Made by a program: the position numbers and the translations under genes
Notes under the pieces: generated by a model
Database searches by the model: none
Told to the model about the DNA's origin: nothing
What the model saw: the letters and a program-made list of their open reading frames with translations, nothing else
Shown here: positions 14,471 to 23,262 of the stretch, in pieces
Position numbering within the stretch: the stretch's first letter is position 1
How the letters are laid out: every line of letters starts with the position of its first letter
DNA from: CAZKUN01 sp964555935
Lineage (GTDB): Bacteria > Armatimonadota > Zipacnadia > Zipacnadales > VGFC01
DNA: 25,917 bases
Direction of reading: 5' to 3'
NCBI GenBank assembly: GCA_964555935.1
Contig: CAZKUN010000122.1
Span: forward strand, 1 to 25,917

Positions 14471-16402
14471 ATGGCCCAGACCGCGCCCCCTCAGGAGCCG
14501 ACCATCAGCGCCAAGACGCTGGCGGTCTCGCTGGTCTGCATCCCGGGCACGGTCCTGCTGATTCACTGGGCGGAGCTGGTGCTCGGAAGCGAGCGCGGGC
14601 ACAGCGCCATGGCGAACACGTCGATCCCTGTCGGCGCCTTCTTCGCCCTCGCGTTGGTCCTGGCCTTTAACGGGATCATCGGGCGGATTGCCCCTAAGCT
14701 CAGGCTTTCCCGGCGCGAACTCATCATGGTCTACGTGCTCACCGCATCGTCGAGCGTCATCGTCAGTTCCGGCGGAATCCACTTCCTGATTCCCACGCTC
14801 ACCGCGCCGTGGTACTTCGCCAGCCCGGAGAACAACTGGGCCGACTTCCACCAGTTCATCCCCGAGTGGTTCTCCCCGCGCAGTGAAGACGTCATCGAGG
14901 CCTATTACGAGGGCGAGTCGGCCGTCCCGTGGCGTTACTGGGCGACGCCGCTGGCGAGCTGGTTCGGCTTCATGGCGATCTTCTCCCTCGCCACGCTCAG
15001 CATCACCGCCATCGTCCGGCGGCAGTGGGTCGAGCACGAGAAACTCACCTTCCCGACCGTCTACATCCCCCTCAACGTCACCCGCGGCAAGGCGTTCTGG
15101 GGCGATCGGATCATGTGGATCGGATTCGCGATTCCGTTCCTCATGGGGACGCTCAACACGCTGAATCTCAACTTCCCCGCGATCCCCAAGATCGAGTACC
15201 GCAGCATTCCGCTTGGTACGTACTTCACCGACCGGCCGTGGAGCTACCTCCGCCCGCTCTCGATCTCGCTCTACCCCTTCGTGACCGGCATCGCGTATCT
15301 GCTCTCGACCGAGGTCACGATGAGCAGCGTCTTCTTCTTCGGCTTCACGAAGTTCGAGCGATTGCTCGGCGGGGCCACGGGCTGGAACGAGTGGGGGAGT
15401 GGCATGCAGTACTCGCGCTTCCCATTCCTCGAGTACCAGGGCGCCGGCGCGTTCATCGCCCTCGCGGCGCTGAGTCTATGGGTGGGGCGCAAGGAATACA
15501 CGCGGATGCTCCGAGCCGCTCTGGGGCTGGATCGCGACGCCGACCCCGAAGACGTTTGGCCCATCCGCGCGTTCATCGCGTCCTTCGCGCTGCTGGTGGT
15601 CTACTGCCGGATCGCGGGCATGAGCCTCTTGCCCCCGGTCGCCTTGCTCCTGCTCAGCCTCACTTACATGCTCGCCGCCACCCGCATCCGCGCTGAGACC
15701 GGCAACGCCTGGCTCTTCGGGCCTCAGGTTGAGCCCAGCATCGCCATGATCGGCATCGCGGGATCGCGTAACTTCCGCGCCTCCGATCTCACGCTGATGT
15801 CGTATCTCAACAACGTCTCGAGTTACGACCTGCGCTGCCTATCCATGCCCCATCAACTCGACGGGCTCAAACTCGCCGACGAGTTGGGCGCCTCGCCGCG
15901 CAAAGTCTCGATTGCCATGATGGGCGCGCTGTGCGTTGCGCTAGGGTGGGGGATGGTGTCGGCGCTGACGATCTGGTACAGGTTTGGCGCGCTTGGCAAA
16001 CTCGAGCCGTGGCGCACGCTTAACGGCAAGCGGCCTTTCGAGCGCCTGCAGAGCTACCTCCTTCAGCAGAGCGGCACGGACTGGCACGGTGTCAGTTTCA
16101 TGGGTATCGGCGCGGCCTTAACCGTCGGGCTGCTCTTGCTGAGGGTCAACTTCCTCTGGTGGCCGCTGCATCCGGTCGGTTATGCTATAGCGGGCACCAA
16201 CACGATGGACAAGGTGTGGATGCCGTTCCTGATCGCCTACATCGTCAAGTCGCTGGTCATGCGCTACGGCGGGCCCAAGCTCTACCAGCGGCTCTTGCCG
16301 TTCTTCCTCGGCCTCATCATCGGCGATCTTTTCAACGGCGGCTTTTGGACGCTCATGGGCTGCCTGTTCAGCAACTGGCACGTCTATCCGATGAACTGGT
16401 AA
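14471..16402 (+). CDS. Polytopic membrane protein, DUF6785/DUF6784 type (paralogue)
   Basis: The protein has 643 residues and roughly thirteen hydrophobic segments. It shares with 10008-12011 the blocks LSRRELIMVYVLTA, YFASPENNWADFHQFIPEW, RRQWVEHEKLTFPTVYIPL, MWIGFAIPF, the loop LDGLKLADELGASPRK, FLWWPLHPVGYAIA and KSLVMRYGGPKLYQRLLPFFLG. The biochemical function is not established. The loop ending GASPRK resembles the cytoplasmic loop of OPT transporters, so a solute or peptide transporter is a reasonable but unproven guess. ATG at 14471 has no evident SD. It is transcribed away from the serine hydrolase-NamZ gene across a 183-base gap with two palindromes, and is followed after 24 bases by a small membrane protein, so the pair is probably an operon. 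Confidence 0.85.
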   Translation: MAQTAPPQEPTISAKTLAVSLVCIPGTVLLIHWAELVLGSERGHSAMANTSIPVGAFFALALVLAFNGIIGRIAPKLRLSRRELIMVYVLTASSSVIVSSGGIHFLIPTLTAPWYFASPENNWADFHQFIPEWFSPRSEDVIEAYYEGESAVPWRYWATPLASWFGFMAIFSLATLSITAIVRRQWVEHEKLTFPTVYIPLNVTRGKAFWGDRIMWIGFAIPFLMGTLNTLNLNFPAIPKIEYRSIPLGTYFTDRPWSYLRPLSISLYPFVTGIAYLLSTEVTMSSVFFFGFTKFERLLGGATGWNEWGSGMQYSRFPFLEYQGAGAFIALAALSLWVGRKEYTRMLRAALGLDRDADPEDVWPIRAFIASFALLVVYCRIAGMSLLPPVALLLLSLTYMLAATRIRAETGNAWLFGPQVEPSIAMIGIAGSRNFRASDLTLMSYLNNVSSYDLRCLSMPHQLDGLKLADELGASPRKVSIAMMGALCVALGWGMVSALTIWYRFGALGKLEPWRTLNGKRPFERLQSYLLQQSGTDWHGVSFMGIGAALTVGLLLLRVNFLWWPLHPVGYAIAGTNTMDKVWMPFLIAYIVKSLVMRYGGPKLYQRLLPFFLGLIIGDLFNGGFWTLMGCLFSNWHVYPMNW

Positions 16403-16426
16403 GAGTCTTGCAGAGGGACAGACATC

Positions 16427-16747
16427 ATGTGGAACTGGGCACTCGCTATACCATTGATGATCTTCGCCATCCCGCTCGTTGGGGCGATCGGATGGTACGC
16501 GAACGAGCTGCTGAAGACCTATCTGAAGCACAAGCGCCAGATTGAGCAGATGCGCATCGAGGAAGCCCGCCGCATCGAGGCCCGCGAGGACCGCATTCTC
16601 GGCCTCTCGGACGTCGAGTCCGGCGCGGCGCTTGAGATCATCATGGCTCGCCTCGACGCCCTCGAAACCCGGCTCGACGGTCCCGTCAGCGAAGACGTCG
16701 AGCCCGAGCCCCGCACCATGACAGAAACCGACACCGAACTCGCCTGA
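16427..16747 (+). CDS. Small PspB-like membrane/coiled-coil protein
   Basis: The protein has 106 residues. One N-terminal transmembrane segment (LAIPLMIFAIPLVGAIGWY, about 6-24) precedes a charged, heptad-like helix of about 65 residues that ends in MARLDALETRLDG, and then an acidic tail. The order (short N-terminus, single segment, cytoplasmic coiled coil ending near ALExxLD) matches phage-shock protein PspB, although this protein is longer than the usual 70-75 residues. GAGGGAC lies eight bases before the ATG. The 24-base gap behind the DUF6785-type gene suggests an accessory subunit or stress sensor for that membrane protein. Homology to PspB is a suggestion from pattern only; no pspA or pspC lies nearby. 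Confidence 0.7.
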   Translation: MWNWALAIPLMIFAIPLVGAIGWYANELLKTYLKHKRQIEQMRIEEARRIEAREDRILGLSDVESGAALEIIMARLDALETRLDGPVSEDVEPEPRTMTETDTELA

Positions 16748-16838
16748 CCCGCCAGGTCCCATGCCGTCCAGTGGAACGCCATTGCAGGCGCGGCGTTGGT
16801 ACTGATGGATGCAGCGCGCCAAGGGGAGGGCACAACCG

Positions 16839-17387
16839 ATGAGGTGCTTGTGCGTGGTTGCCGTCGCTCTAATATGCTCCGCATGCTGGGCCGGAGACAA
16901 GGTCCGCATCGTCATCGAAGCCGAAAGCGCCGCAAAGATCGTATCCCCGCTCGTCGTCTCCGACCTCGAAGACGCGTCCGGCGGCAAGTGCGTCAAGGTC
17001 CCCACAGGGCGGAACGCCGGCGTCCCGGAGCCCGCCCCAAACGCCCGCGCATCCTTCCGCGTGCGCATCCCTCACGACGGGACGTACCGCGTCTGGGGCC
17101 GCTGGCAGGTCCGAGGGGCGATCTGCAATGCCCACTGGATGACCGTCGATGTCGACGAGGTGGGCCCCGAGGCGGACATCATCAGCGCCTCCGCCTACGC
17201 GCCCCTCCGCTGGTCGAAAGCCAAGCGCACCCACGCCCTGACTGCCGGCGAGCACACCATCCGCGTCCACCGATTCGCAACTGGGGTGGAATTCGACCAG
17301 ATACTCATCACCAACGACATCCGCTACATGCCCTCACGCGCCATGAAGGAAACTCCCGAATACGTCGTGCCGCCCGAACCCGACTGA
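16839..17387 (+). CDS. Secreted carbohydrate-binding-module-like protein
   Basis: The protein has 182 residues. ATG at 16839 was chosen because GGGGAGGG lies about ten bases upstream and the protein then starts directly with a signal peptide (MRCLCVVAVALICSACWA). The mature part is one beta-sandwich of CBM6/CBM35 type: it begins IVIEAESA, has HDGTYRVWGRWQVRG in the middle, then LTAGEHTIRVHRFATGVEFDQILITND, and a short proline-rich tail. Such sandwiches usually bind polysaccharide and are attached to glycoside hydrolases; here the module stands alone. No linker, catalytic domain or anchor is seen. It may bind substrate at the cell surface or act as a structural secreted protein. It is convergent with the proline-catabolism gene. 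Confidence 0.78.
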   Translation: MRCLCVVAVALICSACWAGDKVRIVIEAESAAKIVSPLVVSDLEDASGGKCVKVPTGRNAGVPEPAPNARASFRVRIPHDGTYRVWGRWQVRGAICNAHWMTVDVDEVGPEADIISASAYAPLRWSKAKRTHALTAGEHTIRVHRFATGVEFDQILITNDIRYMPSRAMKETPEYVVPPEPD

Positions 17388-17469
17388 CGCCCCTCGCCTC
17401 CCCGCCGTGGCCGTAACCCAACCTTGCCGTTCTTCGTGTCTTCGCGGCTTCCCGTTTTCGTTGCCGTCC

Positions 17470-20460
17470 CTACCCTCCCCAATCATCCCCCTCTTCCACC
17501 GGCGCAAAGCCCCGCCGCATCGTGTTCTCCGTCACCACTCGCGGATCCATGAAGTGCAGCAGATAGTCGTGCCCGCCGGCCTTCGTGCCTCCGCCTGACA
17601 TCCGACTTCCGCCGAACGGTTGCCGATTCACCAGCGCCCCGGTGATCTGTCTGTTGAGGTAGAGATTGCCCACGCGGAACCGCTCCTTTGCCAGTGCCAA
17701 GTGCGCCGGACTTCGGCTTATGACCCCTCCGGTCAGCGCGAAGCGCGTGCTGTTCGCCCACGCAATCGCCTGGTCGAAGTTCTCGGCCCGCATCACCGCG
17801 AGCACAGGCCCGAAGACTTCCTCCTGCGCGATTCGATCTTCGGGCGTGATGCCGTCGACAATCGTAATCGGCGCGTAGTATCCTTCGCTCTTCGGTACCT
17901 CGCTCTCAAAGAGCAGATGCCCTTCCCGCTTGGCTAGCTCCGCGTATTCCAGCACGTCCCGTTGCGCGGAGGCGTCGACCAGCGGACCCATCACGTTCTC
18001 CGGAAACTCGCTGGGCCCGATCTTCATCGACCCCGCCGCCTTCGCCAGCCTCTCGATGAACCTCTCATACACCGCGCCCAGCACGATCACGCGCGAGCAA
18101 GCCGAGCACTTCTGGCCCTGGTAGGCGAGTGCCGAGCGCAGCACGATCGGCACGGCCTCATCGATGTCGGCGTCATCGTCCACGATGATGGCGTTCTTGC
18201 CGCCCATCTCGCAGATGATCTTCTTCACGTTCGCCTGCCCGGGGTGAACGACGGACGCGCGCTGGTTGATCCGCAGGCCCACCTCCACCGACCCGGTGAA
18301 GGCGATCACGCTGATGTCGGGGTGGTCGACGAGATGGTCGCCAATCTCCGCGCCCGAGCCGGGAACGTAGTTGAACACTCCCGGCGGCAGGCCCGCCTGG
18401 CTGAGGAGTTCCACCAGGTGATGGCCGATGGCCGCCGACTGGTTTGAGGGCTTATACACAACCGGGTTGCCCGTCACGATCGCTGCCGCGGTCATGCCGG
18501 TGCTGATCGCGAGGGGGAAGTTCCAGGGCGCGATAACGGCCGCGATGCCCTTTGGCTCATACATCGACTCGTTCAACTCGCCGGGAGCCGTTCCCAGCCG
18601 CCTCGGCGCGCCGAGATGCTCCATCTCATCGGCATAGAACTCCAGGAAATCGATCGCCTCCGCCACATCACCGTAGGCCTGATCCCACTGCTTGCCCACC
18701 TCCAGGATCTGCCACGCTGACAGCTCCACGATGCGCCTCCGCGCGACATCCGCCGCGCGCCTCAGGCAGCCCGCCCGCTCGCCCGGCGGCGTGTCGCGCC
18801 ACGCTCCCGCGGCCGCCTTCGCCGCCGCGACGGCCTGGTCCACCTCGCGCGTTCCTGCCTGGGAAATGTGTCCCACGACCTCCGATGGATCTGCCGGATT
18901 CACCGACGGAATCGTCTTTTCCACTGCCACGTCCTCGCCGTCGATGTGCAGCGCATACGTCGCCGCGCCCTTGGCCCGCACCCCCGCTATCGCCGCCGGA
19001 AACGCGTCTCGGGTCTCCCTATCTGTGAAATCCGCCAGCGGGTGATTCGCAAAGCCCTCTGGCGCGCCGTCCGCCGCCTCACTCAACTCCCGCTCCAGGC
19101 GGGCCTGCGGGTCCGTCAGCAGCTCTTCCACGTCTCGCCCCTCGGCGAAGGTCTGCCGCAGGAACGATTCATTCGACGTGTTCTCCAAGAGCCTCCGCAC
19201 CAAGTACGCCATGCCCGGCACCATGTCTCCGTACGGCGCGTACAGCCGGACCCGCTTCACCACATCCAGCAACCCCTTGCGCACGGGCTCGGCCATGCCA
19301 AATAGCACCTGAAACTCGTATCGATGATCGGGCACGCCGATCTCGCGGGCCATCTCCATTGTCGCCGCGATGGAGCGAATGTTGTGCGACCCGCAACCCA
19401 TGTGACAGATATCGTGGTTCTCCAGGATCCGGCGCGCGTTGCGCTCGAATGCAAGGTCAGTCTCGGGCTTGTGCAGGTAGACGGGAATCGGCCAGCCCTT
19501 CTGCTTGGCATTGACGACCTCGAAATCCCAGTAAGCGCCCTTGACCAGCCGGATGCTGATGGGCAGCGCCTCCGCGCGTGCCCAGGCGATCAGCTCAGCC
19601 ACATCCCGGTCAGTGTCGGTGAGGTAGGATTGAAGCACGATGCCAACGTGTGGGTAGTGCCGGAACTCGTCGTCCGCGCGGAGCCGCTTGAAGACCTCAA
19701 TGGTGATGTCCTTGTAGTCGCGCGACTCCATGTCGATGCACAGGAATCCGCCCACCGCGATGACGCCGCGGTAGATCCGCTTCATCTGGCGGAGCGTGCC
19801 CTCGGCCGAGCCCTCGAAGTTCGCGGGCTTCGTCTGCGAGTAGAGCGCCGTCGGCTTCACCGACACGTTCACCATCGGCGCGCCATCCCCATCGCGTGAC
19901 CCGGAGGCCTCGCCTTGCAGAGGCTCCCACTTGGCTTGCGCATCCCCGAGCGCCTGAATCAGCTCGACATTGGTCGCCACATACTCGTCCGCTTCATCCT
20001 CGCTGACGGTGGCCTCTCCGAGTACCGTCAGCACGCATGAGAATCCCCGTCTGCGAAGCCGCCCCACCCGCCTGACCGCCTCGCTCGCGTTGCTGCCGAT
20101 GATGAACTGCTTCGCCATGTCGGCGATGTTGGCGCGTATTGCCCGATTGAGTAGCCCCGCGCCCAAATTGCCGCCGACACCCGTCTGGCGGGCGCCCCAC
20201 TGAAACAGGGCCGGGAGATCATCGTCCGCGCCGAAATACTCGCGGATGTGCTGGGTCAGCATGTCAACGGTCGTCAGATAGGGGTAGACATCGACGAAGC
20301 GGAACAACTGCGTCTTGAAGTGCTCGTTGGCCATGCACCAGCCGAGCGCCTGACCAGTCCAGCGAGTCTTGCTGAAGACCGATGGCTTCTGGTCCGCGAT
20401 GCTCGCGAAGAACTCTCTGCCGAGATCGGTGATGCGGGTCTCGAGGGTCGACTTTGCCAT
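17470..20460 (-). CDS. putA: Bifunctional proline dehydrogenase / L-glutamate gamma-semialdehyde dehydrogenase
   Basis: The protein has 996 residues and two enzymes in one chain. The N-terminal half (to about 460) is the FAD-dependent proline dehydrogenase barrel, with VSVKPTALYSQ, CIDMESRDY, IRLVKGAYWD, YEFQVLFGM and the substrate-binding RRLLEN (422-427). The C-terminal half is an NAD-dependent aldehyde dehydrogenase with APWNFPLAI (644-652), CEMGGKNAI (general base E751) and GQKCSACSR (catalytic C785). Together they oxidise proline to glutamate, channelling the intermediate. The chain begins at the catalytic portion and has no ribbon-helix-helix DNA-binding domain, so it is not the self-regulating enterobacterial type. 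GGAGG lies about eight bases before the ATG. The GH51 gene lies 57 bases upstream on the same strand, with no evident functional link. Confidence 0.93.
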   Translation of the reverse strand: MAKSTLETRITDLGREFFASIADQKPSVFSKTRWTGQALGWCMANEHFKTQLFRFVDVYPYLTTVDMLTQHIREYFGADDDLPALFQWGARQTGVGGNLGAGLLNRAIRANIADMAKQFIIGSNASEAVRRVGRLRRRGFSCVLTVLGEATVSEDEADEYVATNVELIQALGDAQAKWEPLQGEASGSRDGDGAPMVNVSVKPTALYSQTKPANFEGSAEGTLRQMKRIYRGVIAVGGFLCIDMESRDYKDITIEVFKRLRADDEFRHYPHVGIVLQSYLTDTDRDVAELIAWARAEALPISIRLVKGAYWDFEVVNAKQKGWPIPVYLHKPETDLAFERNARRILENHDICHMGCGSHNIRSIAATMEMAREIGVPDHRYEFQVLFGMAEPVRKGLLDVVKRVRLYAPYGDMVPGMAYLVRRLLENTSNESFLRQTFAEGRDVEELLTDPQARLERELSEAADGAPEGFANHPLADFTDRETRDAFPAAIAGVRAKGAATYALHIDGEDVAVEKTIPSVNPADPSEVVGHISQAGTREVDQAVAAAKAAAGAWRDTPPGERAGCLRRAADVARRRIVELSAWQILEVGKQWDQAYGDVAEAIDFLEFYADEMEHLGAPRRLGTAPGELNESMYEPKGIAAVIAPWNFPLAISTGMTAAAIVTGNPVVYKPSNQSAAIGHHLVELLSQAGLPPGVFNYVPGSGAEIGDHLVDHPDISVIAFTGSVEVGLRINQRASVVHPGQANVKKIICEMGGKNAIIVDDDADIDEAVPIVLRSALAYQGQKCSACSRVIVLGAVYERFIERLAKAAGSMKIGPSEFPENVMGPLVDASAQRDVLEYAELAKREGHLLFESEVPKSEGYYAPITIVDGITPEDRIAQEEVFGPVLAVMRAENFDQAIAWANSTRFALTGGVISRSPAHLALAKERFRVGNLYLNRQITGALVNRQPFGGSRMSGGGTKAGGHDYLLHFMDPRVVTENTMRRGFAPVEEGDDWGG

Positions 20461-20517
20461 GGCGGCAATCCTCCATACCAGTCAACGCCCGTCGCCACGG
20501 CGCTGTCCGCCGTTCCC

Positions 20518-23043
20518 TCACTCCACCACCGTCACGCCCATTGCGCTGTGCGCCGGCACGACCAACTCCTCCCACGCCCTCGGCCCCAGCTTCCCTCGCG
20601 TCAGCTTCACCGTCTCAGGCTCCTCGAACGTGTTGATCGATTCAGCCTCAGGCCCACTCAGCAGCGTCGTCCTCGCCGTCTCTCCCTCGAATCCCGCAAC
20701 ATCCATCCTCACTCTCGCCTCCGCCGTCGGATGTCGGTTGATGAGAATGACGTGCAGCTCATCTCCATCCTCAGACATCATCGCCGCCGCATCGACTGCC
20801 GGCATCGGCGCCGCTCCGGGCAGTGCTAGCTCCGTCGACTCCACCTCACACGCCGCCCTCAATTCGCCGCCATGCTCCGCGTGAAGCTCGAACGCGAGCG
20901 CGTGAGGCGCCGACACTGCCTGCGTCCTGTTAGTGCGGACGGCGCCCATGACATTCACCGTGATCGCCATGTGCGCGCCCGGCACCTTCTCGCCCAGCCG
21001 CACCAGTGAGTTCAGTACCCCCACGGCGTACAACCCGTCGCGCAGCGTGTGGAAGTCCTGGTAACCCAGCTGCGTCCCCATGGGCGTCCACTGGTTCCAT
21101 TCGTCGAGCATGATCGGCAGCGGCCTCGGCGAGTGGGCATTCACTTCCTCATGCGTCGCCGACAGCATCCGCTCGATGTGGATTGGCATGCCCACGATGT
21201 GCGCGTAGTCCTCCAGCGGCGACGATTCGACGCTTCCGTGGGTGTAGTGATGCGCGGAAAGGTAATCAACGATGTGCCCGGTCACTTGCGCCTGCGTCAC
21301 GTTCCATGCGTCCGGCCCCATCACGCCATTCACGATCAGTTCGATACTGGGATCGACCGCCCGCATCGCCTCCGCGAACTCCACCGCGCGGATTGCATAC
21401 TTCGTCGCGTCGAGGTGACCCATCTGCCAACCGCCATACATCTCATTGCCGATGCTCCAAAGCGGGCACGCGTAGGGCTCGGAGTGCCCATTCCGGGCCC
21501 GCCGTTTGCCCTGCGGCGTGTCGGCGGAACCGTTCACGTACTCCACCCACTCGGCCGCCTCGCGCGGCGTCCCCTCGCCGGCATTGACGCAGACATACGG
21601 TTCCGCTCCCAGCCGCTCGCACAGCCGGAAAAGCTCATCCGTCCCCACGTCGTTCGGCTCCCATTCGTCCCACGCCCGATCCCAACGTGGCGGACGTCGA
21701 TCGCGCGGGCCGACGCCGTTCTCCCAGTGGTATCCCGAGACGAAGTTCCCGCCCGGGAAGCGCAGGCTCGGGATTTGCATCTTCCGGCAGAGCGCCAGCA
21801 CCTCCGGGCGGAAGCCATCGACATGGCTGTCGGGCATTAGGCTCGCGCAGCCGATCCAGAGCTTCGCGGGAGCGGCCGTCGTGATGGCGATCGCGTCCAT
21901 GCCCGCGGCGTCCGCCGCGTCGAAGGCGAACTTGATCGTCTCCCACTCAGGCCCGCGCACCGCCGCGTCATGCGAGGCGATCGTCGCGCCTTCGCGCAGG
22001 AGCGAGACGGAGATCGGCACGGCATCGCGATCCGCCCGCACGACCACGCGCCCCTCCACCCCGACGCCCTTCGCCAGCGCCAGTCCGCCTTGCACGATCC
22101 CCACCGCCTCGCCGCCTGGCGCGTCGATCCGCTGCGACTGAGCCGGCACGTAGTGGATCGCATTGTCGCGCGCGAACGTGCCCTCTCCTGCCGCTTCCCA
22201 GCCCTCGATCACTCCGTTAGGCGCGACCTCACCCGTGAACTTGCGGTTCTGAAGCATCTCCGCCCAGAAGCCGCCGTAGAACGTGTCGTTCATCAACTCC
22301 ACGAACTGCCCGTTACGTCGCGGGTCCAGCGGCGCGGCATCGCCGGCATCGATCCGCACGGTCGCCGACACCGGCGGCTCAACATGCTCGCCCGGAATCG
22401 ACGTGACCCGAACGTAATCGACGTCCAGCGCAACCGCCTGCCCGTCGCCGAATGTCTTCCCTAGGATCCCGATCTCCGTCGGCTCATCCAGCGTCCAGTA
22501 CGAGTCCAGTGCCACCCAGTCCGCATCGCCCGCCCGCTGGATGAGCGTGTCGATTCGCCAACCTCGCCGCTCCAGCTTCATGCGAACATCATCAACCGGC
22601 GCCCCCGCCTTGCGGTATCCGCCCTTGCCCGTGGGCTCGATCCATAGTTCCGGCTGATCTGCCCCAAACTGCGGCGCCCGAAATGGGCCGATCGTCAGCA
22701 ACTCCTCGATGTTGAACACCACCGCCAGCCCCATGTGGAACATGCTGTCAGGACCCGATTCGGCTAGCCCGATTCGCGCCTCGACGTCCCAATCGCCTTC
22801 GGGCAGCGACGCGCGCAGCAGCGGCGCTCTGTCCTGGCCGACCCAGTGGCCGAAGCCGCCCGGCCCTTGCGGCGATCTAATCCGCAACCAGCCGGGCCTT
22901 TCGGTCAGCGAGTACGTCGGACCCTCGACGGGCACGTGCCACTCCCAAGTCTCCGACAACTCGGCGCCGTCGAATGTCTCGTCAAGCACCACAGTGCCCT
23001 GGCTTGATACTGGGATGGCGACTGCAATGACCATCGCAAGCAT
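20518..23043 (-). CDS. Secreted GH51-type alpha-L-arabinofuranosidase with N-terminal lectin-like domain
   Basis: The protein has 841 residues. A short hydrophobic start (LAMVIAVAIPVSSQG) looks like a signal peptide but lacks a basic N-region. An in-frame stop six codons upstream rules out a longer one. Residues about 17-215 form a concanavalin/laminin-G-like sandwich (ETFDG, WLRIRSPQG, GHWVGQDRAPLL). From about 225 it is a GH51 enzyme: FYGGFWAEMLQNRKF, RFPGGNFVSGYHWENGVGP, the acid/base in SIGNE (E534), HHYTHG (598-603) and the nucleophile in MLDEWN (E648), ending in an all-beta domain. GH51 enzymes release arabinofuranose from arabinoxylan, arabinan or related glycans. The ATG at 23043 has GAGAGAGG about nine bases upstream. 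The preferred polymer is not determined. Confidence 0.9.
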   Translation of the reverse strand: MLAMVIAVAIPVSSQGTVVLDETFDGAELSETWEWHVPVEGPTYSLTERPGWLRIRSPQGPGGFGHWVGQDRAPLLRASLPEGDWDVEARIGLAESGPDSMFHMGLAVVFNIEELLTIGPFRAPQFGADQPELWIEPTGKGGYRKAGAPVDDVRMKLERRGWRIDTLIQRAGDADWVALDSYWTLDEPTEIGILGKTFGDGQAVALDVDYVRVTSIPGEHVEPPVSATVRIDAGDAAPLDPRRNGQFVELMNDTFYGGFWAEMLQNRKFTGEVAPNGVIEGWEAAGEGTFARDNAIHYVPAQSQRIDAPGGEAVGIVQGGLALAKGVGVEGRVVVRADRDAVPISVSLLREGATIASHDAAVRGPEWETIKFAFDAADAAGMDAIAITTAAPAKLWIGCASLMPDSHVDGFRPEVLALCRKMQIPSLRFPGGNFVSGYHWENGVGPRDRRPPRWDRAWDEWEPNDVGTDELFRLCERLGAEPYVCVNAGEGTPREAAEWVEYVNGSADTPQGKRRARNGHSEPYACPLWSIGNEMYGGWQMGHLDATKYAIRAVEFAEAMRAVDPSIELIVNGVMGPDAWNVTQAQVTGHIVDYLSAHHYTHGSVESSPLEDYAHIVGMPIHIERMLSATHEEVNAHSPRPLPIMLDEWNQWTPMGTQLGYQDFHTLRDGLYAVGVLNSLVRLGEKVPGAHMAITVNVMGAVRTNRTQAVSAPHALAFELHAEHGGELRAACEVESTELALPGAAPMPAVDAAAMMSEDGDELHVILINRHPTAEARVRMDVAGFEGETARTTLLSGPEAESINTFEEPETVKLTRGKLGPRAWEELVVPAHSAMGVTVVE

Positions 23044-23084
23044 ATCCTGCGTCCTCTCTCAACTGTCTGTCGCCGTCCGTGGTG

Positions 23085-23112
23085 CCGTCGTAGGACAGGC
23101 GTCTCGCCTGTC
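23085..23112. repeat. Palindromic intergenic element, copy 3
   Basis: Identical over 28 bases to 14376-14403, with the same perfect 8-base-pair stem and TCT loop (23094-23112). It lies in the 219-base gap between the divergent GH51 and helical-repeat genes. Confidence 0.85.
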
Positions 23113-23143
23113 GCCTTCTGCTCCTCGCGCCCACCTATACGTG

Positions 23144-23164
23144 CCACGGGCAGCCTGCCCGTGG
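23144..23164. repeat. Palindrome of a different family in the same gap
   Basis: A perfect 9-base-pair inverted repeat: CCACGGGCA (23144-23152) and TGCCCGTGG (23156-23164) with a GCC loop. It lies 31 bases after the preceding element and resembles another short GC-rich palindrome often seen between genes in related phyla. Confidence 0.65.
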
Positions 23165-23262
23165 AAGAACCACCCTCATCCCTCCGCCGTCGTCCTTCGC
23201 GCTCCTTGGGGGGGAACTCCTTGTCCGGCCTGGCTTGTTGCTCCCTGCGAGGGGTGATGATC

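Noticed and set aside
14929..15696. 255-codon plus-strand ORF inside the second DUF6785-type gene
   Set aside because: It is an alternative frame of a gene with a well-conserved membrane-protein reading; rich in His, Arg and Pro without structure.
16118..17068. 316-codon minus-strand ORF
   Set aside because: It spans the antisense of three plus-strand genes with good SDs and recognisable domains.
17388..17469. Possible terminator between the convergent CBM-like and proline-catabolism genes
   Set aside because: The 82 bases are pyrimidine-rich on the plus strand but form no convincing stem followed by a T-run.
23161..23262. Upstream start of the helical-repeat protein
   Set aside because: Its extra 34 residues have no signal-peptide character and begin inside a palindromic element; ATG at 23263 has an SD and begins a signal peptide.
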